The translations under genes and the position numbers were made by a program. The notes below the pieces were generated by a model. The model made no database searches, was not told the DNA's origin, and saw only the letters and a list, made by a program, of their open reading frames with translations. Below, piece after piece: positions 51,689 to 59,612 of a DNA stretch of 64,000 nt. The DNA comes from Streptomyces fructofermentans. Its GTDB lineage: Bacteria; Actinomycetota; Actinomycetes; Streptomycetales; Streptomycetaceae. How positions within the stretch are numbered: position 1 is the first letter of the stretch; every line of letters starts with the position of its first letter. The DNA is taken from contig NZ_BMWD01000033.1 of NCBI RefSeq assembly GCF_014651055.1, forward strand, positions 1-64,000. The letters run 5' to 3'.

Positions 51689-52390
51689 TCAGGGTGCGGT
51701 CCTGTCGTTCGGCGCCGGCACGGGGTGCGGACGCAGGACCATGAGGGTGCCCTCCGAGGCCGCCGCCATGGCGAAGGGGAACCGGTCCAGTTCGAGACAG
51801 AGCGCGATGTCGTCGGGATGGACCCCTTGTCGTACGCCCCCGGCCAGTTCGCGGGCGGCGCGCGACTCCGCGGCACGGCGCAGGAATTCGGCGGGGTCCG
51901 CGCTTGTACCGGCGGCCCGCAGGGCGATGTACTGGGCGCACGCCAGGTCCTCGTCGGCCCGTCCGTCCTCGCCGGTGACCACGAACGTGACACGGTCAGC
52001 CACGTGCGACCGCAGGGCCCGCGCGGTCGCCTCCGCCACCACGAAGCTCGCGCACAGAACCAGTTCAGCGTCCTTGACCGCGAGCGCGCCGACGGTCCCC
52101 GCCGTGGTCTTGTGCACGACGGTCCGGCCGCGGAGGTCGAGGCCGCGCAGCAGCCCCGGCGAGTTGACGGCGTCGAACCCGGGCGCGGGCGGACCGTCCT
52201 TGATCGCCACCCACTTCGGATGCCGGGCCTTGAGCGCCAGGGCGGCGTCCAGCGACTCGGCGAGAACGATCTTCTCCGCCCCCTGCGCGAAGGCCCGCGC
52301 CGCCACCGTGAAGGCCCGCATGACATCGACGACCACGGCGACCGACGGGGTTTCGTCCAGTTCGGCGATGCCGAGGAATCGAGTGTCCAT
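51689..52390 (-). CDS. 2-phosphosulfolactate phosphatase (ComB)-family protein
   Basis: A 233-residue protein of the ComB family. Family blocks are VVVDVMRAFTVAARAFAQGAEKI, KDGPPAPGFDAVNSPGLL and GRTVVHKTTAGTVGAL, with FVVTGEDGRADEDLACAQYI in the second half. In methanogens ComB makes sulfolactate for coenzyme M. Actinobacteria lack that pathway, so the natural substrate here is unknown, probably another phosphorylated hydroxy acid. ATG at 52390 is preferred; a TTG at 52408 is possible. Convergent with the histidine kinase. Confidence 0.8.
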   Translation of the reverse strand: MDTRFLGIAELDETPSVAVVVDVMRAFTVAARAFAQGAEKIVLAESLDAALALKARHPKWVAIKDGPPAPGFDAVNSPGLLRGLDLRGRTVVHKTTAGTVGALAVKDAELVLCASFVVAEATARALRSHVADRVTFVVTGEDGRADEDLACAQYIALRAAGTSADPAEFLRRAAESRAARELAGGVRQGVHPDDIALCLELDRFPFAMAAASEGTLMVLRPHPVPAPNDRTAP

Positions 52391-52462
52391 CCGATCATGA
52401 TCGCGCAACCCCGGCCCGAAGCGCGAGGGCGTTTCCTCCCGCCCCGAGGCGGCGCAGGCCCC

Positions 52463-52996
52463 TCACGGCCGAGGGGCCCCGGGGTCGCGGTCGGCCTCCT
52501 GGACGGACGCCTTGAGGCGGTGCAGGGACCGCAGGGCCGGGAGGATGATCTCCGCGCCCTCGCGCACGGGGTTCACCAGATCGAGCAGCGGGCCCAAGCC
52601 GACCCTGAAGAAGGCGATTCCCAGGACGACCAGGCAGAACCTGGCGTCCGCCGCCGCGGGCCCCGGGTCGGCGGACGCCAGCCATCGCAGCGCGCGCATC
52701 TCCGCGTCGAGCAGCAGAACCGCCGTCACGGCGGACACGGCGAGGTAGGCGGACACCCACGCGAGATTGCGGACCCCCGAGTTCAGCTGCTCCACGGCCC
52801 GTGCCGCGCGCCGGAGTTGCGCGTCGCCCCGTGCGGGACGCCTCGCCATGGCACGGACCAGGGCGGCCGGCCGGGCCATCTCCCCGAAGAGGGTGCGGAG
52901 ACGATTCCTGTGCCCCGCCACCTCCACCATGATCAGAAACAGCACGACCGGCACCAGACCGGCCACGGCCCCCGCGTACGCCTCGCTCATCCTCAT
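52463..52996 (-). CDS. hypothetical membrane protein
   Basis: A 177-residue protein with an N-terminal helix (AVAGLVPVVLFLIMVEVAG), a basic loop (Arg-rich, RPARGDAQLRRAARAVEQLNSG) and two central helices (LAWVSAYLAVSAVTAVLLLDAEM; FCLVVLGIAFFRVGLGPLLDLV). The last ~40 residues are soluble. No known motif. Adjacent to the ComB-like gene on the same strand, 72 bases upstream of it, so perhaps co-transcribed. Confidence 0.6.
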   Translation of the reverse strand: MRMSEAYAGAVAGLVPVVLFLIMVEVAGHRNRLRTLFGEMARPAALVRAMARRPARGDAQLRRAARAVEQLNSGVRNLAWVSAYLAVSAVTAVLLLDAEMRALRWLASADPGPAAADARFCLVVLGIAFFRVGLGPLLDLVNPVREGAEIILPALRSLHRLKASVQEADRDPGAPRP

Positions 52997-53115
52997 CGCG
53001 GCAGTCTCACGGAAACCTCGGAGCCCGACACGGGCATCCGTGAACGGCCGCCGAATGCACGGGGGTTCGGTTGGCGGCGAAGCCGGAGCGGGCGTGACGG
53101 CGATAGCCTCCGGGG

Positions 53116-53583
53116 ATGTCGAGCTTCGAGATCACACCGATCGGTACGGTCCGGAACGACCGGACGGATGTCCAGGACACGGACCACTGGGGCGCGGTCC
53201 GCAGCACCATCACCGTCGACGAGCGCTTCGGTGACGCGTGCCTCCAGGGGCTGGAGGGCTTCTCGCACGTGGAAGTCCTCTTCGTCTTCGACCGGTTCCC
53301 CGAACAGGACGACCACCGCGAACCGCGCCCCTACCGCGGCCGGGCCGACCTTCCGCCGGTAGGTGTCTTCGCCGGCCGCGGCCCCCGCAGGCCGAACCGG
53401 ATAGGCGTGACGACCTGCGCGGTGGAATCCGTCGACGGCCGTGTGCTGACGGTGGTGGGACTCGACGCGGTCTCGGGCACACCGGTCGTCGATCTCAAGC
53501 CGGCGATGGCCGAGTTCATCCCCTCGAACATCGAACAGCCCGCGTGGGTGCGCGACTTGATGGCGGAGTACTTCCGGCCGTGA
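53116..53583 (+). CDS. TrmO/TsaA-like methyltransferase family protein
   Basis: A 155-residue protein of the TrmO/UPF0066 family, single-beta-barrel SAM methyltransferases. EcTrmO N6-methylates threonylcarbamoyl-A37 in tRNA. Visible motifs: FEITPIGTVRNDRTD at the start, GFSHVEVLFVFDRF, then VGVFAGRGPRRPNRIGVT where TrmO usually has GVFATRSPxRPNPIG, and VDLKPAMAEF. The ATRSP block is changed to AGRGP, so substrate or chemistry may differ from E. coli TrmO. The C-terminal domain of longer TrmO proteins is missing. TAGCCT ends six bases before the ATG, a likely leaderless start. Confidence 0.8.
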   Translation: MSSFEITPIGTVRNDRTDVQDTDHWGAVRSTITVDERFGDACLQGLEGFSHVEVLFVFDRFPEQDDHREPRPYRGRADLPPVGVFAGRGPRRPNRIGVTTCAVESVDGRVLTVVGLDAVSGTPVVDLKPAMAEFIPSNIEQPAWVRDLMAEYFRP

Positions 53584-53641
53584 GCGGGGCCGCCGGGGAG
53601 TGAGTCGAACGGCACCACGGGTCGGCCGGTCCGGCCATCCG

Positions 53642-54208
53642 TCACGTGCCGATCCGTGAGCCCGACGCGTGCAGGGCCACGAGCAGGCGCCACACCTTGT
53701 GCGCGATCTCCTCCGGAGTCGCCTCGACCAGTCCGTGCAGCCAGTCGGCGAGGACGCCGGCGAAGGTGGCGGCGACGGCGGACGCGACGAGCGGAGCCTC
53801 CGGGGCGCCGACGAGCTGCCGCTCCGAGAGGCTGCGAGCGCGCAGGTCCCTGTGCAGGACGAGTCCGAGCGGGCCCCCTCCGCCCGGGCTCAACAGGGCG
53901 CGGTACAGGGAGGTGTGCGGTCGCAGGCCGGCGAAGAACGAGAGCAGCGCGTCCGGCGCCGACGCGGGGTCGGGCCTGCCCCGCCAGGCGTGGAGCGCGT
54001 CCACCGCGTCGCGTACGACATCGGCGCAGGCGTCGACGGCCAGCGCCTCCAGGTCGTTGTAGTGCAGGTAGAACGTGGCCCGGCCGACCCCCGCCGTGCG
54101 GACCAGCGAGGCGACGCCCACCTCCGCGAGCGGCCGCCGGGCGCACTCGTCGAACAGGGCGCGGCGCAGCTTGGCCCGTGTCCGCTCGGCCCGGGGGTCG
54201 GAGGTCAT
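53642..54208 (-). CDS. TetR-family repressor
   Basis: A 188-residue TetR regulator. The N-terminal helix-turn-helix (about 10-55) reads RAKLRRALFDECARRPLAEVGVASLVRTAGVGRATFYLHYNDLEALAV, with the TetR-typical FYLHY turn. The helical ligand domain contains LLSFFAGLRPHTSLYRALL. It is the second gene of an operon: its ATG overlaps the stop of the DUF1304 gene in an ATGA, so translation is coupled. The double palindrome at 54628-54666, just upstream of the operon, is its probable own operator, giving negative feedback. Confidence 0.9.
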   Translation of the reverse strand: MTSDPRAERTRAKLRRALFDECARRPLAEVGVASLVRTAGVGRATFYLHYNDLEALAVDACADVVRDAVDALHAWRGRPDPASAPDALLSFFAGLRPHTSLYRALLSPGGGGPLGLVLHRDLRARSLSERQLVGAPEAPLVASAVAATFAGVLADWLHGLVEATPEEIAHKVWRLLVALHASGSRIGT

Positions 54209-54567
54209 CGCGCGGCGAGGACGGCGGCCAGGGCGACGGCCCCGGGGAGTGCCTGGACGAACAGGATGCGGCGGTTGGCGGTGGCCGCGCCGTACACGCC
54301 CGCGACGACCACGCAGACGAGGAAGAAGACCTGGACGCGGAAGCCGGTCGGGTCGTCGGCGATCAGTCCCCAGACGAGTCCGGCGGCCAGGAATCCGTTG
54401 TAGAGGCCCTGGTTGGCGGCGAGCGGAGCGGTGGCCTTCGCCATCGCGGGGTCGAATCCGTGGAGCTCGCGGCCCGGCCTGCGCTCCCACAGGAACATCT
54501 CCAGCACGAGGATGTACGCGTGCAGGGCGGCGATCAGGCCGACCAGCACGTTCGCGAGCGTCTGCAT
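54205..54567 (-). CDS. DUF1304 small membrane protein
   Basis: A 120-residue protein with four membrane helices. It opens LANVLVGLIAALHAYILVLEMFLWERR, a hallmark of DUF1304, followed by ATAPLAANQGLYNGFLAAGLVWG, VFFLVCVVVAGVYGAATAN and a final ALPGAVALAAVLAA. Function unknown; DUF1304 genes are often next to TetR regulators. The pairing suggests an efflux- or stress-related role induced by a TetR ligand. ATG at 54567 has AGGAGCAGG upstream. Confidence 0.87.
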   Translation of the reverse strand: MQTLANVLVGLIAALHAYILVLEMFLWERRPGRELHGFDPAMAKATAPLAANQGLYNGFLAAGLVWGLIADDPTGFRVQVFFLVCVVVAGVYGAATANRRILFVQALPGAVALAAVLAAR

Positions 54568-54627
54568 CGGGACCTGCTCCTTCGGGGTTCCGCCGGAAGG
54601 TCGTCCCGGTCGGTTCGCCGGGCGATT

Positions 54628-54666
54628 CCTGGACAGGTGTCCACCATACATGGACACCTGTCCAGG
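54628..54666 (-). promoter_or_regulatory. double palindromic TetR operator
   Basis: A perfect 16-bp inverted repeat (CCTGGACAGGTGTCCA at 54628-54643; TGGACACCTGTCCAGG at 54651-54666) with a 7-base spacer. Each arm is itself a near-palindrome, TGGACA-N2-TGTCCA, and the two arm centres are 21 bp apart, i.e. two helical turns. This fits two repressor dimers on the same DNA face. It lies 61 bases upstream of the DUF1304-tetR operon. Confidence 0.85.
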
Positions 54667-54671
54667 ATGCT

Positions 54672-54745
54672 GCCGGGGTCCCGCCGGGGTCCCGCCGGGG
54701 TCCCGCCGGGGTCCCGCCGCGGTCCCGTCGCGGTCCCACCGGGGT
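54672..54745. repeat. 11-bp tandem repeat, about 6.7 copies
   Basis: GCCGGGGTCCC occurs four times perfectly (54672-54715), then two variants (GCCGCGGTCCC, GTCGCGGTCCC) and a partial unit. It lies between the TetR operator and the 3' end of the P450 gene. The 11-bp period is close to the helical repeat. Confidence 0.9.
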
Positions 54746-54764
54746 GGTCGGCGGGACGCGTCGC

Positions 54765-56198
54765 TCAGTCGGCGGGGGAGTGCGCCCCCCGGGTGAAGGA
54801 TCGTTTCTCCGGTGTCATCCGCAGCCTGTCCGGCTTGACCGTCACGATCGCCTGCGGACGCGGAGGGCCCGAGGCCGGGGCGAGGCGCCAGCGCTGGACC
54901 ACGGTCGCGAGGATCACCAGGAGTTCGGCCCAGGCGAACTCCTCGCCGATGCACTTGCGGCGGCCGTCCCCGAAGGCGAGGAAGGAGGAGCGGTCGATGT
55001 CCTTCGCGCGCCCGGGCTCCCAGCGGCCGGGGTCGAACGCCTCGGGGTCCGCGTAGAGGGCCGGGTCGTGCTGGTGGAGGTACGGGCTGTAGACGACGTC
55101 CGCGCCCCGCGGGACCGGCACGCCGTCGAGCACCACGGGCCGCGTCGCCGTCCGCGTCACGAGCCAGGCCGGCCCGTACATGCGCATCGTCTCCTTGAGG
55201 ACGGCGCGCAGGTAGGGCAGGGAGCCCAGATCCTCCTGTCGCAGCGGCCGCTCACCGCACACGGCGTCGAGCTCGTCCAGCACCCGGCTTTCGACCGGCG
55301 GGTTCCTGCTCATCTCGTACAGCGCCCACGCCAGGGTCGTCCCGGTCGTCTCGACGGCGCCGGTGAGCAGGGTGATCGCCTCGTCCTGGAGCTGCTGCCG
55401 GGAGAGCGGGCCCGTCCGTGGGTGCTCGGCGGTGAGCAGCGTGGTGAACAGTCCACCGGGCGACGTGCCGCCCCGGTGGGCGGGGCACTCCTCCGGAGGG
55501 GCGGCCCGCTCCGCGGACTCCAGCCGGGCGCGGTGGTGGTCGATGGTCTCGTCGATGAGCGCGCGCAGCCGTGCGACGCGTTTCGCGTGGGCCCGGTTGG
55601 AGGGCAGCGGTAGCCGTGTCACCCAGCCGGGCAGGATGGTCTGCCGGATGGTGCCGCGCATGATGGCGGGCATCAGGCCGCCGAACTCCGCCCGGACCCT
55701 GTCCGGCAGGTCCGAGCCGAAGAGGGCCACGAGGAACGTGGACAGCGCCAGGTCGTTCATGTCCTCGTACGTGTCGCGCGGGACGCCCGGTGTCCATTCG
55801 GCGGTCGCGGCCCGTACGTGCTCGATCATCACGTCGCCGCGGGTCGCGACGTGGGCTCTGCCGAACATCGGCTGCATCAGGCGCCGGTGTTTCAGGTGCT
55901 GGTCGCCGTCGGCGATCGTGGCGAGCCCGTCGCCGAAGAACACGCGCAGCGCGTCGATGATTCTGCCGCCCTTGGCGAAGGCGTCGACCTCCGTCACCAG
56001 GACGCGCCGGGTGACGGCCGGATCGGTGACCACGTAGGCGGGGGTGGGGCCGATGAGGATGCGGACGACGCTGCCGTGCTCGCGCAGGGAGTTCATGAAC
56101 TCCAGCGGTCTGTTGGCCAGTTGGAGTCCGTGGCCGAGGAGGGGGAGTCGGCCGGGGGCGGTGGGGGCGGTGGGGGGAAGACCTGGGATGCCGGTCAC
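54765..56198 (-). CDS. cytochrome P450, pentalenene-oxygenase-like
   Basis: A 477-residue P450 of the class resembling terpene oxygenases such as PtlI/PenI (CYP183). The proline-rich start APGRLPLLGHGLQLANRPLEF and the DGLATIADGDQHLKHRRLMQPMF block are typical of that group. The I-helix has GAVETTGTTLAW (~280-291). ExxR is ETMR (336-339) and the haem loop is FGDGRRKCIG (Cys 416). All P450 essentials are intact. No ferredoxin is adjacent. It is transcribed divergently from the conservon and lies 4.8 kb from a sesquiterpene cyclase, so it may oxidise that product (inference). GTG at 56198 follows GGAG. Confidence 0.85.
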   Translation of the reverse strand: MTGIPGLPPTAPTAPGRLPLLGHGLQLANRPLEFMNSLREHGSVVRILIGPTPAYVVTDPAVTRRVLVTEVDAFAKGGRIIDALRVFFGDGLATIADGDQHLKHRRLMQPMFGRAHVATRGDVMIEHVRAATAEWTPGVPRDTYEDMNDLALSTFLVALFGSDLPDRVRAEFGGLMPAIMRGTIRQTILPGWVTRLPLPSNRAHAKRVARLRALIDETIDHHRARLESAERAAPPEECPAHRGGTSPGGLFTTLLTAEHPRTGPLSRQQLQDEAITLLTGAVETTGTTLAWALYEMSRNPPVESRVLDELDAVCGERPLRQEDLGSLPYLRAVLKETMRMYGPAWLVTRTATRPVVLDGVPVPRGADVVYSPYLHQHDPALYADPEAFDPGRWEPGRAKDIDRSSFLAFGDGRRKCIGEEFAWAELLVILATVVQRWRLAPASGPPRPQAIVTVKPDRLRMTPEKRSFTRGAHSPAD

Positions 56199-56379
56199 GG
56201 GGGACGCTCCAAGGGATCAACTCGGGTGCTGTGATCGCGACATGTATGCCCCGGCGGCCGATGGTGTATCCGTCGACGTCTCGTGGCCGTTCGGTTCCGG
56301 GAATGAGTAAAGGGATTTGTCGACCCGGAAGCGGCGGTCGGACCCAGGCCGAAGCCGTATACGAGCGGACCGGGGGAGG

Positions 56380-56398
56380 TTGATCAGTAGGTGATCAA
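56380..56398. promoter_or_regulatory. palindromic operator candidate in P450-conservon promoter region
   Basis: TTGATCA-GTAGG-TGATCAA is a perfect 7-bp inverted repeat in the 358-bp divergent gap 56199-56556. The flanking DNA is unusually AT-rich for the window (GAGTAAAGGGATTTG at 56304-56318; GATAAGG after the site). It could serve both the leftward P450 and the rightward conservon. Regulator unknown. Confidence 0.55.
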
Positions 56399-56556
56399 AC
56401 CCGATAAGGTTCCCTGAGGCACGGCGAGTTGACGTGACAGTCACCGGCTGTCGCTCGTCATCCACGCATGCCCGCCGCCGGGTCGACCACCCTGCGCGAC
56501 GCGTGCTGCCCCGAGCCACCACCCCCCGTTTGATCGTGTTGCTTCGAAGGATGCGC

Positions 56557-58230
56557 ATGGAACTTGCCACTCCGCCACCGGCGGCGAGGGCACCCGCCGC
56601 CTGGTACAGCTGGTGGCTGCTGCCACTGGCGTTAGGTGCCGGGACCGTAGCCGCCGCGGTAGCCGGACCGGACCCGGCCCGAATACCGGCGATCGCCTCA
56701 GGAGTCGTGGTGACCGCGGCGAGCGCCGCCTCCACCCGCCTCCTGGTGCGTTCCCAGGTGCACATGCGGCGCAGCGCGGGCGAGTTCAGAGCCGCGCAGG
56801 CCGAACAGGCCCAGCAGTGGCAGCAGCACGTGTCCGTGCTGGAGAGGCAGTACGCCACCGAACGCTCCGCCCTCGACACGCGATCGGCCGAGCAGGCCGC
56901 GGCGTTCGAGAAGCAACTCGCCGAGCGGGCCGCCTCGTACGACGCGGAACTGGCCGCACGCATGGCCGAGTTCGAGGCGCGGACCGCCGAGCAGGCGCAG
57001 TCCTGGCAGGAGCAGGCGGACCTCCGGCTCGCGGCCGTCTCGCTGCTCGCCGACCAGCAGCTCCCCGAGGCGCTCGTCCGACTGCGGGAGGGCGCCGCGA
57101 TCGACGACCTGCTGCCGCCGGCCGACCGTGGCACGGAGACCGGTGCCGAGTTCCAGGCCCGGCTGCGCAAGGTGCTCAGGACGGCACTCATCGGCGTGGA
57201 GCAGGAGTTCAACCGCTCCACCTCGGCCGAGCAGGCAGTCATCAGCATCGGCAGCCGCATCCACGTCCTCACCAGCAAGCTGCGCGGACGACTGCACGAG
57301 ATGCAGGGGGAGCACGGCCGGCTGCCGTCCGTCGCCCAGGGCCTGATGGAACTCGACCAGCAGCTCGGCCCCGCGGACTCCCTGGCCGCCAGCATCGGTG
57401 TGCTCGGCGGCTCGGACCGCCCGGGCAGGCAGTGGCAGGAACCGCAGCGCCTGCTCAGCGTGGTGCGCGGCGGCATCGGCCGGATCAAGGACTTCGACCG
57501 GATCCAGGTCCAGCAGCTGCCCGAACTCGGCGTCGACGGCGGTCTGGTGGACCACCTGACGCTGATCTTCGCCCACCTGCTCGACAACGCGGCGCGCTAC
57601 TCGCCGCCGACCGAGCCCGTGATCGTCTCCGGCAGGGAGGTGCCCAACGGTGTCGGTGTCGAGATCCAGGACTCCGGCAAGGGGCTGAGCGAGGAGAAGC
57701 GGCAGGAGGCCCTCCAGTCGCTCGAAGGCGTGGCGCCCGGCCCGGGTCTCGGCGGGGTGTCCGAGGACGCCCACCTCGGTCTGCGGGTCGTCGGAGCCCT
57801 GGCCCGCCGCTACGGGATCAGGGTCACCTTCGCCGACTCGCCCTGGCTGGGCACCTCGGTGGTCGTCGTGGTCCCGCACAAGTACTTCAGCCGGCTGCCC
57901 GCCGGCGCGGTGACGGCGGGCCAGGTCCCCTCGGAGCAGGCCGAGGCGGCCGATCCGGCGACCGGCACGGACGCGGCCGGGCCCGAGGAGGACAGCGGCG
58001 ACACCACCCCCGGCGGACTGCCCAGACGCCGCAGGCGTGCCGAGTCCGAGCGGCCCGCACCGGTCGCGCGCGAGGACGACTCCGAGTCCACCGCGAACCA
58101 CACGGTGCCGCCGGACGCCTCGTTCACCGGCCTGGCGGCCTTCGCCACGGCCGGACGTGAGCCGTCCGAGGGACGTGAGCCGTCCGCGGGACGTGAGTCC
58201 ACCGAGCACAGCACTGAAGAGAGCGACTAG
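56557..58230 (+). CDS. cvnA: conservon sensor kinase-like protein CvnA
   Basis: A 557-residue membrane protein. Two membrane helices (about 18-40 and 47-70) are followed by a coiled coil rich in Ala/Glu/Gln (75-150, RAAQAEQAQQWQQHVSVLERQ). The HATPase domain (~330-445) has the N-box HLLDNAARYSPP and G-box QDSGKGLSE. No clear phosphorylatable H-box is seen, as usual for CvnA. The C-terminal ~110 residues are disordered and end in a 6-residue repeat (GREPSE/GREPSA/GRESTE) from an 18-bp DNA repeat at 58153-58200. Leu 26 is TTA (56632-56634), so expression should need bldA. ATG at 56557 has GAAGG six bases upstream. First gene of cvnABCDE. Confidence 0.88.
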   Translation: MELATPPPAARAPAAWYSWWLLPLALGAGTVAAAVAGPDPARIPAIASGVVVTAASAASTRLLVRSQVHMRRSAGEFRAAQAEQAQQWQQHVSVLERQYATERSALDTRSAEQAAAFEKQLAERAASYDAELAARMAEFEARTAEQAQSWQEQADLRLAAVSLLADQQLPEALVRLREGAAIDDLLPPADRGTETGAEFQARLRKVLRTALIGVEQEFNRSTSAEQAVISIGSRIHVLTSKLRGRLHEMQGEHGRLPSVAQGLMELDQQLGPADSLAASIGVLGGSDRPGRQWQEPQRLLSVVRGGIGRIKDFDRIQVQQLPELGVDGGLVDHLTLIFAHLLDNAARYSPPTEPVIVSGREVPNGVGVEIQDSGKGLSEEKRQEALQSLEGVAPGPGLGGVSEDAHLGLRVVGALARRYGIRVTFADSPWLGTSVVVVVPHKYFSRLPAGAVTAGQVPSEQAEAADPATGTDAAGPEEDSGDTTPGGLPRRRRRAESERPAPVAREDDSESTANHTVPPDASFTGLAAFATAGREPSEGREPSAGRESTEHSTEESD

Positions 58231-58235
58231 TCCAC

Positions 58236-58646
58236 ATGACGCAACAGGGAACCGACGTGAGCTGGGCGCTCCGCGATCTGGTGGAGAGCATCCAGGAGAT
58301 CCGCTTCGCCCTCGTGGCCTCCAGCGACGGCAAGGCCATCACCTCCTACGGCGCAGACGACCCCGACGACGTGGACCGCTTCGCCGCCGTGGTGGCGGGG
58401 CTGCAGGCACTGGCCCAGCCGGTCGCCGAGCAGTTCCCCAAGTACGCCGGGCAACTGCGCCTCGCGATGATCGAGGTCGACGGCGGCCACCTCTTCGTGG
58501 TGCGGGCCGGAATGGAGACGTACCTCGGAGTCCTCGCCAAGGAAGGGCTGGACCAGGGCCTGCTCGGCCATCAGATGAGGGATCTGGCCCGCAGGATGGG
58601 TGAGCTCCTCGGCACCACTCCGCGGCTGGAGGAGCACTCTGGATGA
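58236..58646 (+). CDS. cvnB: conservon roadblock/LC7 protein CvnB
   Basis: A 136-residue roadblock/LC7-fold protein. Typical pattern: LRDLVESIQEIRFALVASSDGKAITSYG, a central helix FAAVVAGLQALAQPVAEQF, LAMIEVDGGHLFVVRAG and a final TYLGVLAKEGLDQGLLGHQMRDLARRMGELL. Roadblock proteins bind and regulate small GTPases; CvnB is thought to link the kinase-like CvnA and the GTPase CvnD. It starts five bases after the cvnA stop and overlaps cvnC by four bases (ATGA). Confidence 0.9.
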   Translation: MTQQGTDVSWALRDLVESIQEIRFALVASSDGKAITSYGADDPDDVDRFAAVVAGLQALAQPVAEQFPKYAGQLRLAMIEVDGGHLFVVRAGMETYLGVLAKEGLDQGLLGHQMRDLARRMGELLGTTPRLEEHSG

Positions 58647-59014
58647 GTGCTCCCCGCCGGCCCACGGACCCGTCCGGTCTCGAGCGCTACTACGTCCTCA
58701 CGGGCGGCCGCAGCGGACCGGGCGGTTCGGCGTCGAGCCTCGACGTGGCGACCCTCATCACCTCCCGTGCCGCCGCCGTCCCCGGCATGCAGCACGAGCA
58801 CGAGGAGATTCTCCGGCGCTGCCGTGATCCGCTGTCGGTGGCCGAACTCGGCGCCCACCTCGGACTGCCCTTCAACATTCTCGCGGTGCTCCTGGCCGAT
58901 CTGCTGGACGCAGGCCGCGTCGAAGCCCGCGATCCCATCCCGGCGTCGGACGCCGGTCGCGGGCCCGACCTCGCGCTCCTTGAGGAGGTACTCAGTGGAC
59001 TTCAAAGGCTTTGA
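58643..59014 (+). CDS. cvnC: conservon DUF742 protein CvnC
   Basis: A 123-residue DUF742 protein: RYYVLTGGRSGPGGSASSLDVATLITS is the family opening, and the C-terminal half is a winged-helix-like unit (HEEILRRCRDPLSVAELGAHLGLPFNILAVLLADLLDAGRVEARDP). DUF742 proteins occur with conservon GTPases and may be adaptors or DNA-binding. The gene overlaps cvnB by 4 bases and cvnD by 20 bases, a tightly coupled operon. Confidence 0.9.
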   Translation: MSAPRRPTDPSGLERYYVLTGGRSGPGGSASSLDVATLITSRAAAVPGMQHEHEEILRRCRDPLSVAELGAHLGLPFNILAVLLADLLDAGRVEARDPIPASDAGRGPDLALLEEVLSGLQRL

Positions 59015-59612
59015 CCATCCGGACCGGACGGCGGACGGCGGCCTGCCGGACGGCGCCCGCTCGGTGAAGGTGATGATCGCCGGCGGCTTCGGCACCGGGA
59101 AGACCACCATGGTCCGCTCGGTCAGCGACATCAAGCCGCTCACCACCGAGGAGACGCTGACGCAGGCGAGCGCCGACGTCGACAACCTGATCGGGGTGGC
59201 GGACAAGCAGGAGACCACCGTCAGCCTCGACTTCGGCAAGATCGGCATCAACGACCAGCTCGTGCTGTACCTGTTCGGCACACCCGGACAGGAACGTTTC
59301 TGGTTCCTGTGGAACGGTCTGTTCAAGGGGGCCCTCGGGGCGGTCGTCCTGGTCGACACCCGCCGGCTGGCCTCCAGTTTCCGGGCCATCGAGGAGATGG
59401 AGCGGCAGGACGTCCCCTTCGTGATCGCCCTGAACGTGTTCCCCGACTCGAAGGAGCACCCGGTCGAGGAGATCAGGGACGCCCTCGACATCTCCCCGAA
59501 CATCCCGATCGTGGCCTGCGACGCCCGCGACCGGGCGTCCAGCCGTGATGTGCTCATCGCGCTGATACGCCATCTCAAGGACCGTTCGTCCGTCGCTCTG
59601 GAGCCCCGATGA
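58995..59612 (+). CDS. cvnD: conservon Ras-like GTPase CvnD
   Basis: A 205-residue small GTPase of the conservon/MglA-related type. G1 is AGGFGTGKTT (30-38), the switch region has TTEETLTQAS, and G3 is GTPGQERFWFLW (95-106). The usual NKxD guanine motif is replaced by NVFPD (147-151), as in this GTPase family. GTG at 58995 follows GAGGAGG, inside the cvnC reading frame. With CvnB and CvnC it should form a membrane-associated switch relaying a CvnA signal. Confidence 0.9.
   Translation: MDFKGFDHPDRTADGGLPDGARSVKVMIAGGFGTGKTTMVRSVSDIKPLTTEETLTQASADVDNLIGVADKQETTVSLDFGKIGINDQLVLYLFGTPGQERFWFLWNGLFKGALGAVVLVDTRRLASSFRAIEEMERQDVPFVIALNVFPDSKEHPVEEIRDALDISPNIPIVACDARDRASSRDVLIALIRHLKDRSSVALEPR

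Noticed and set aside
51689..52390. Coenzyme M biosynthesis
   Set aside because: ComB similarity alone; no other CoM genes, and the pathway is not expected in Streptomyces.
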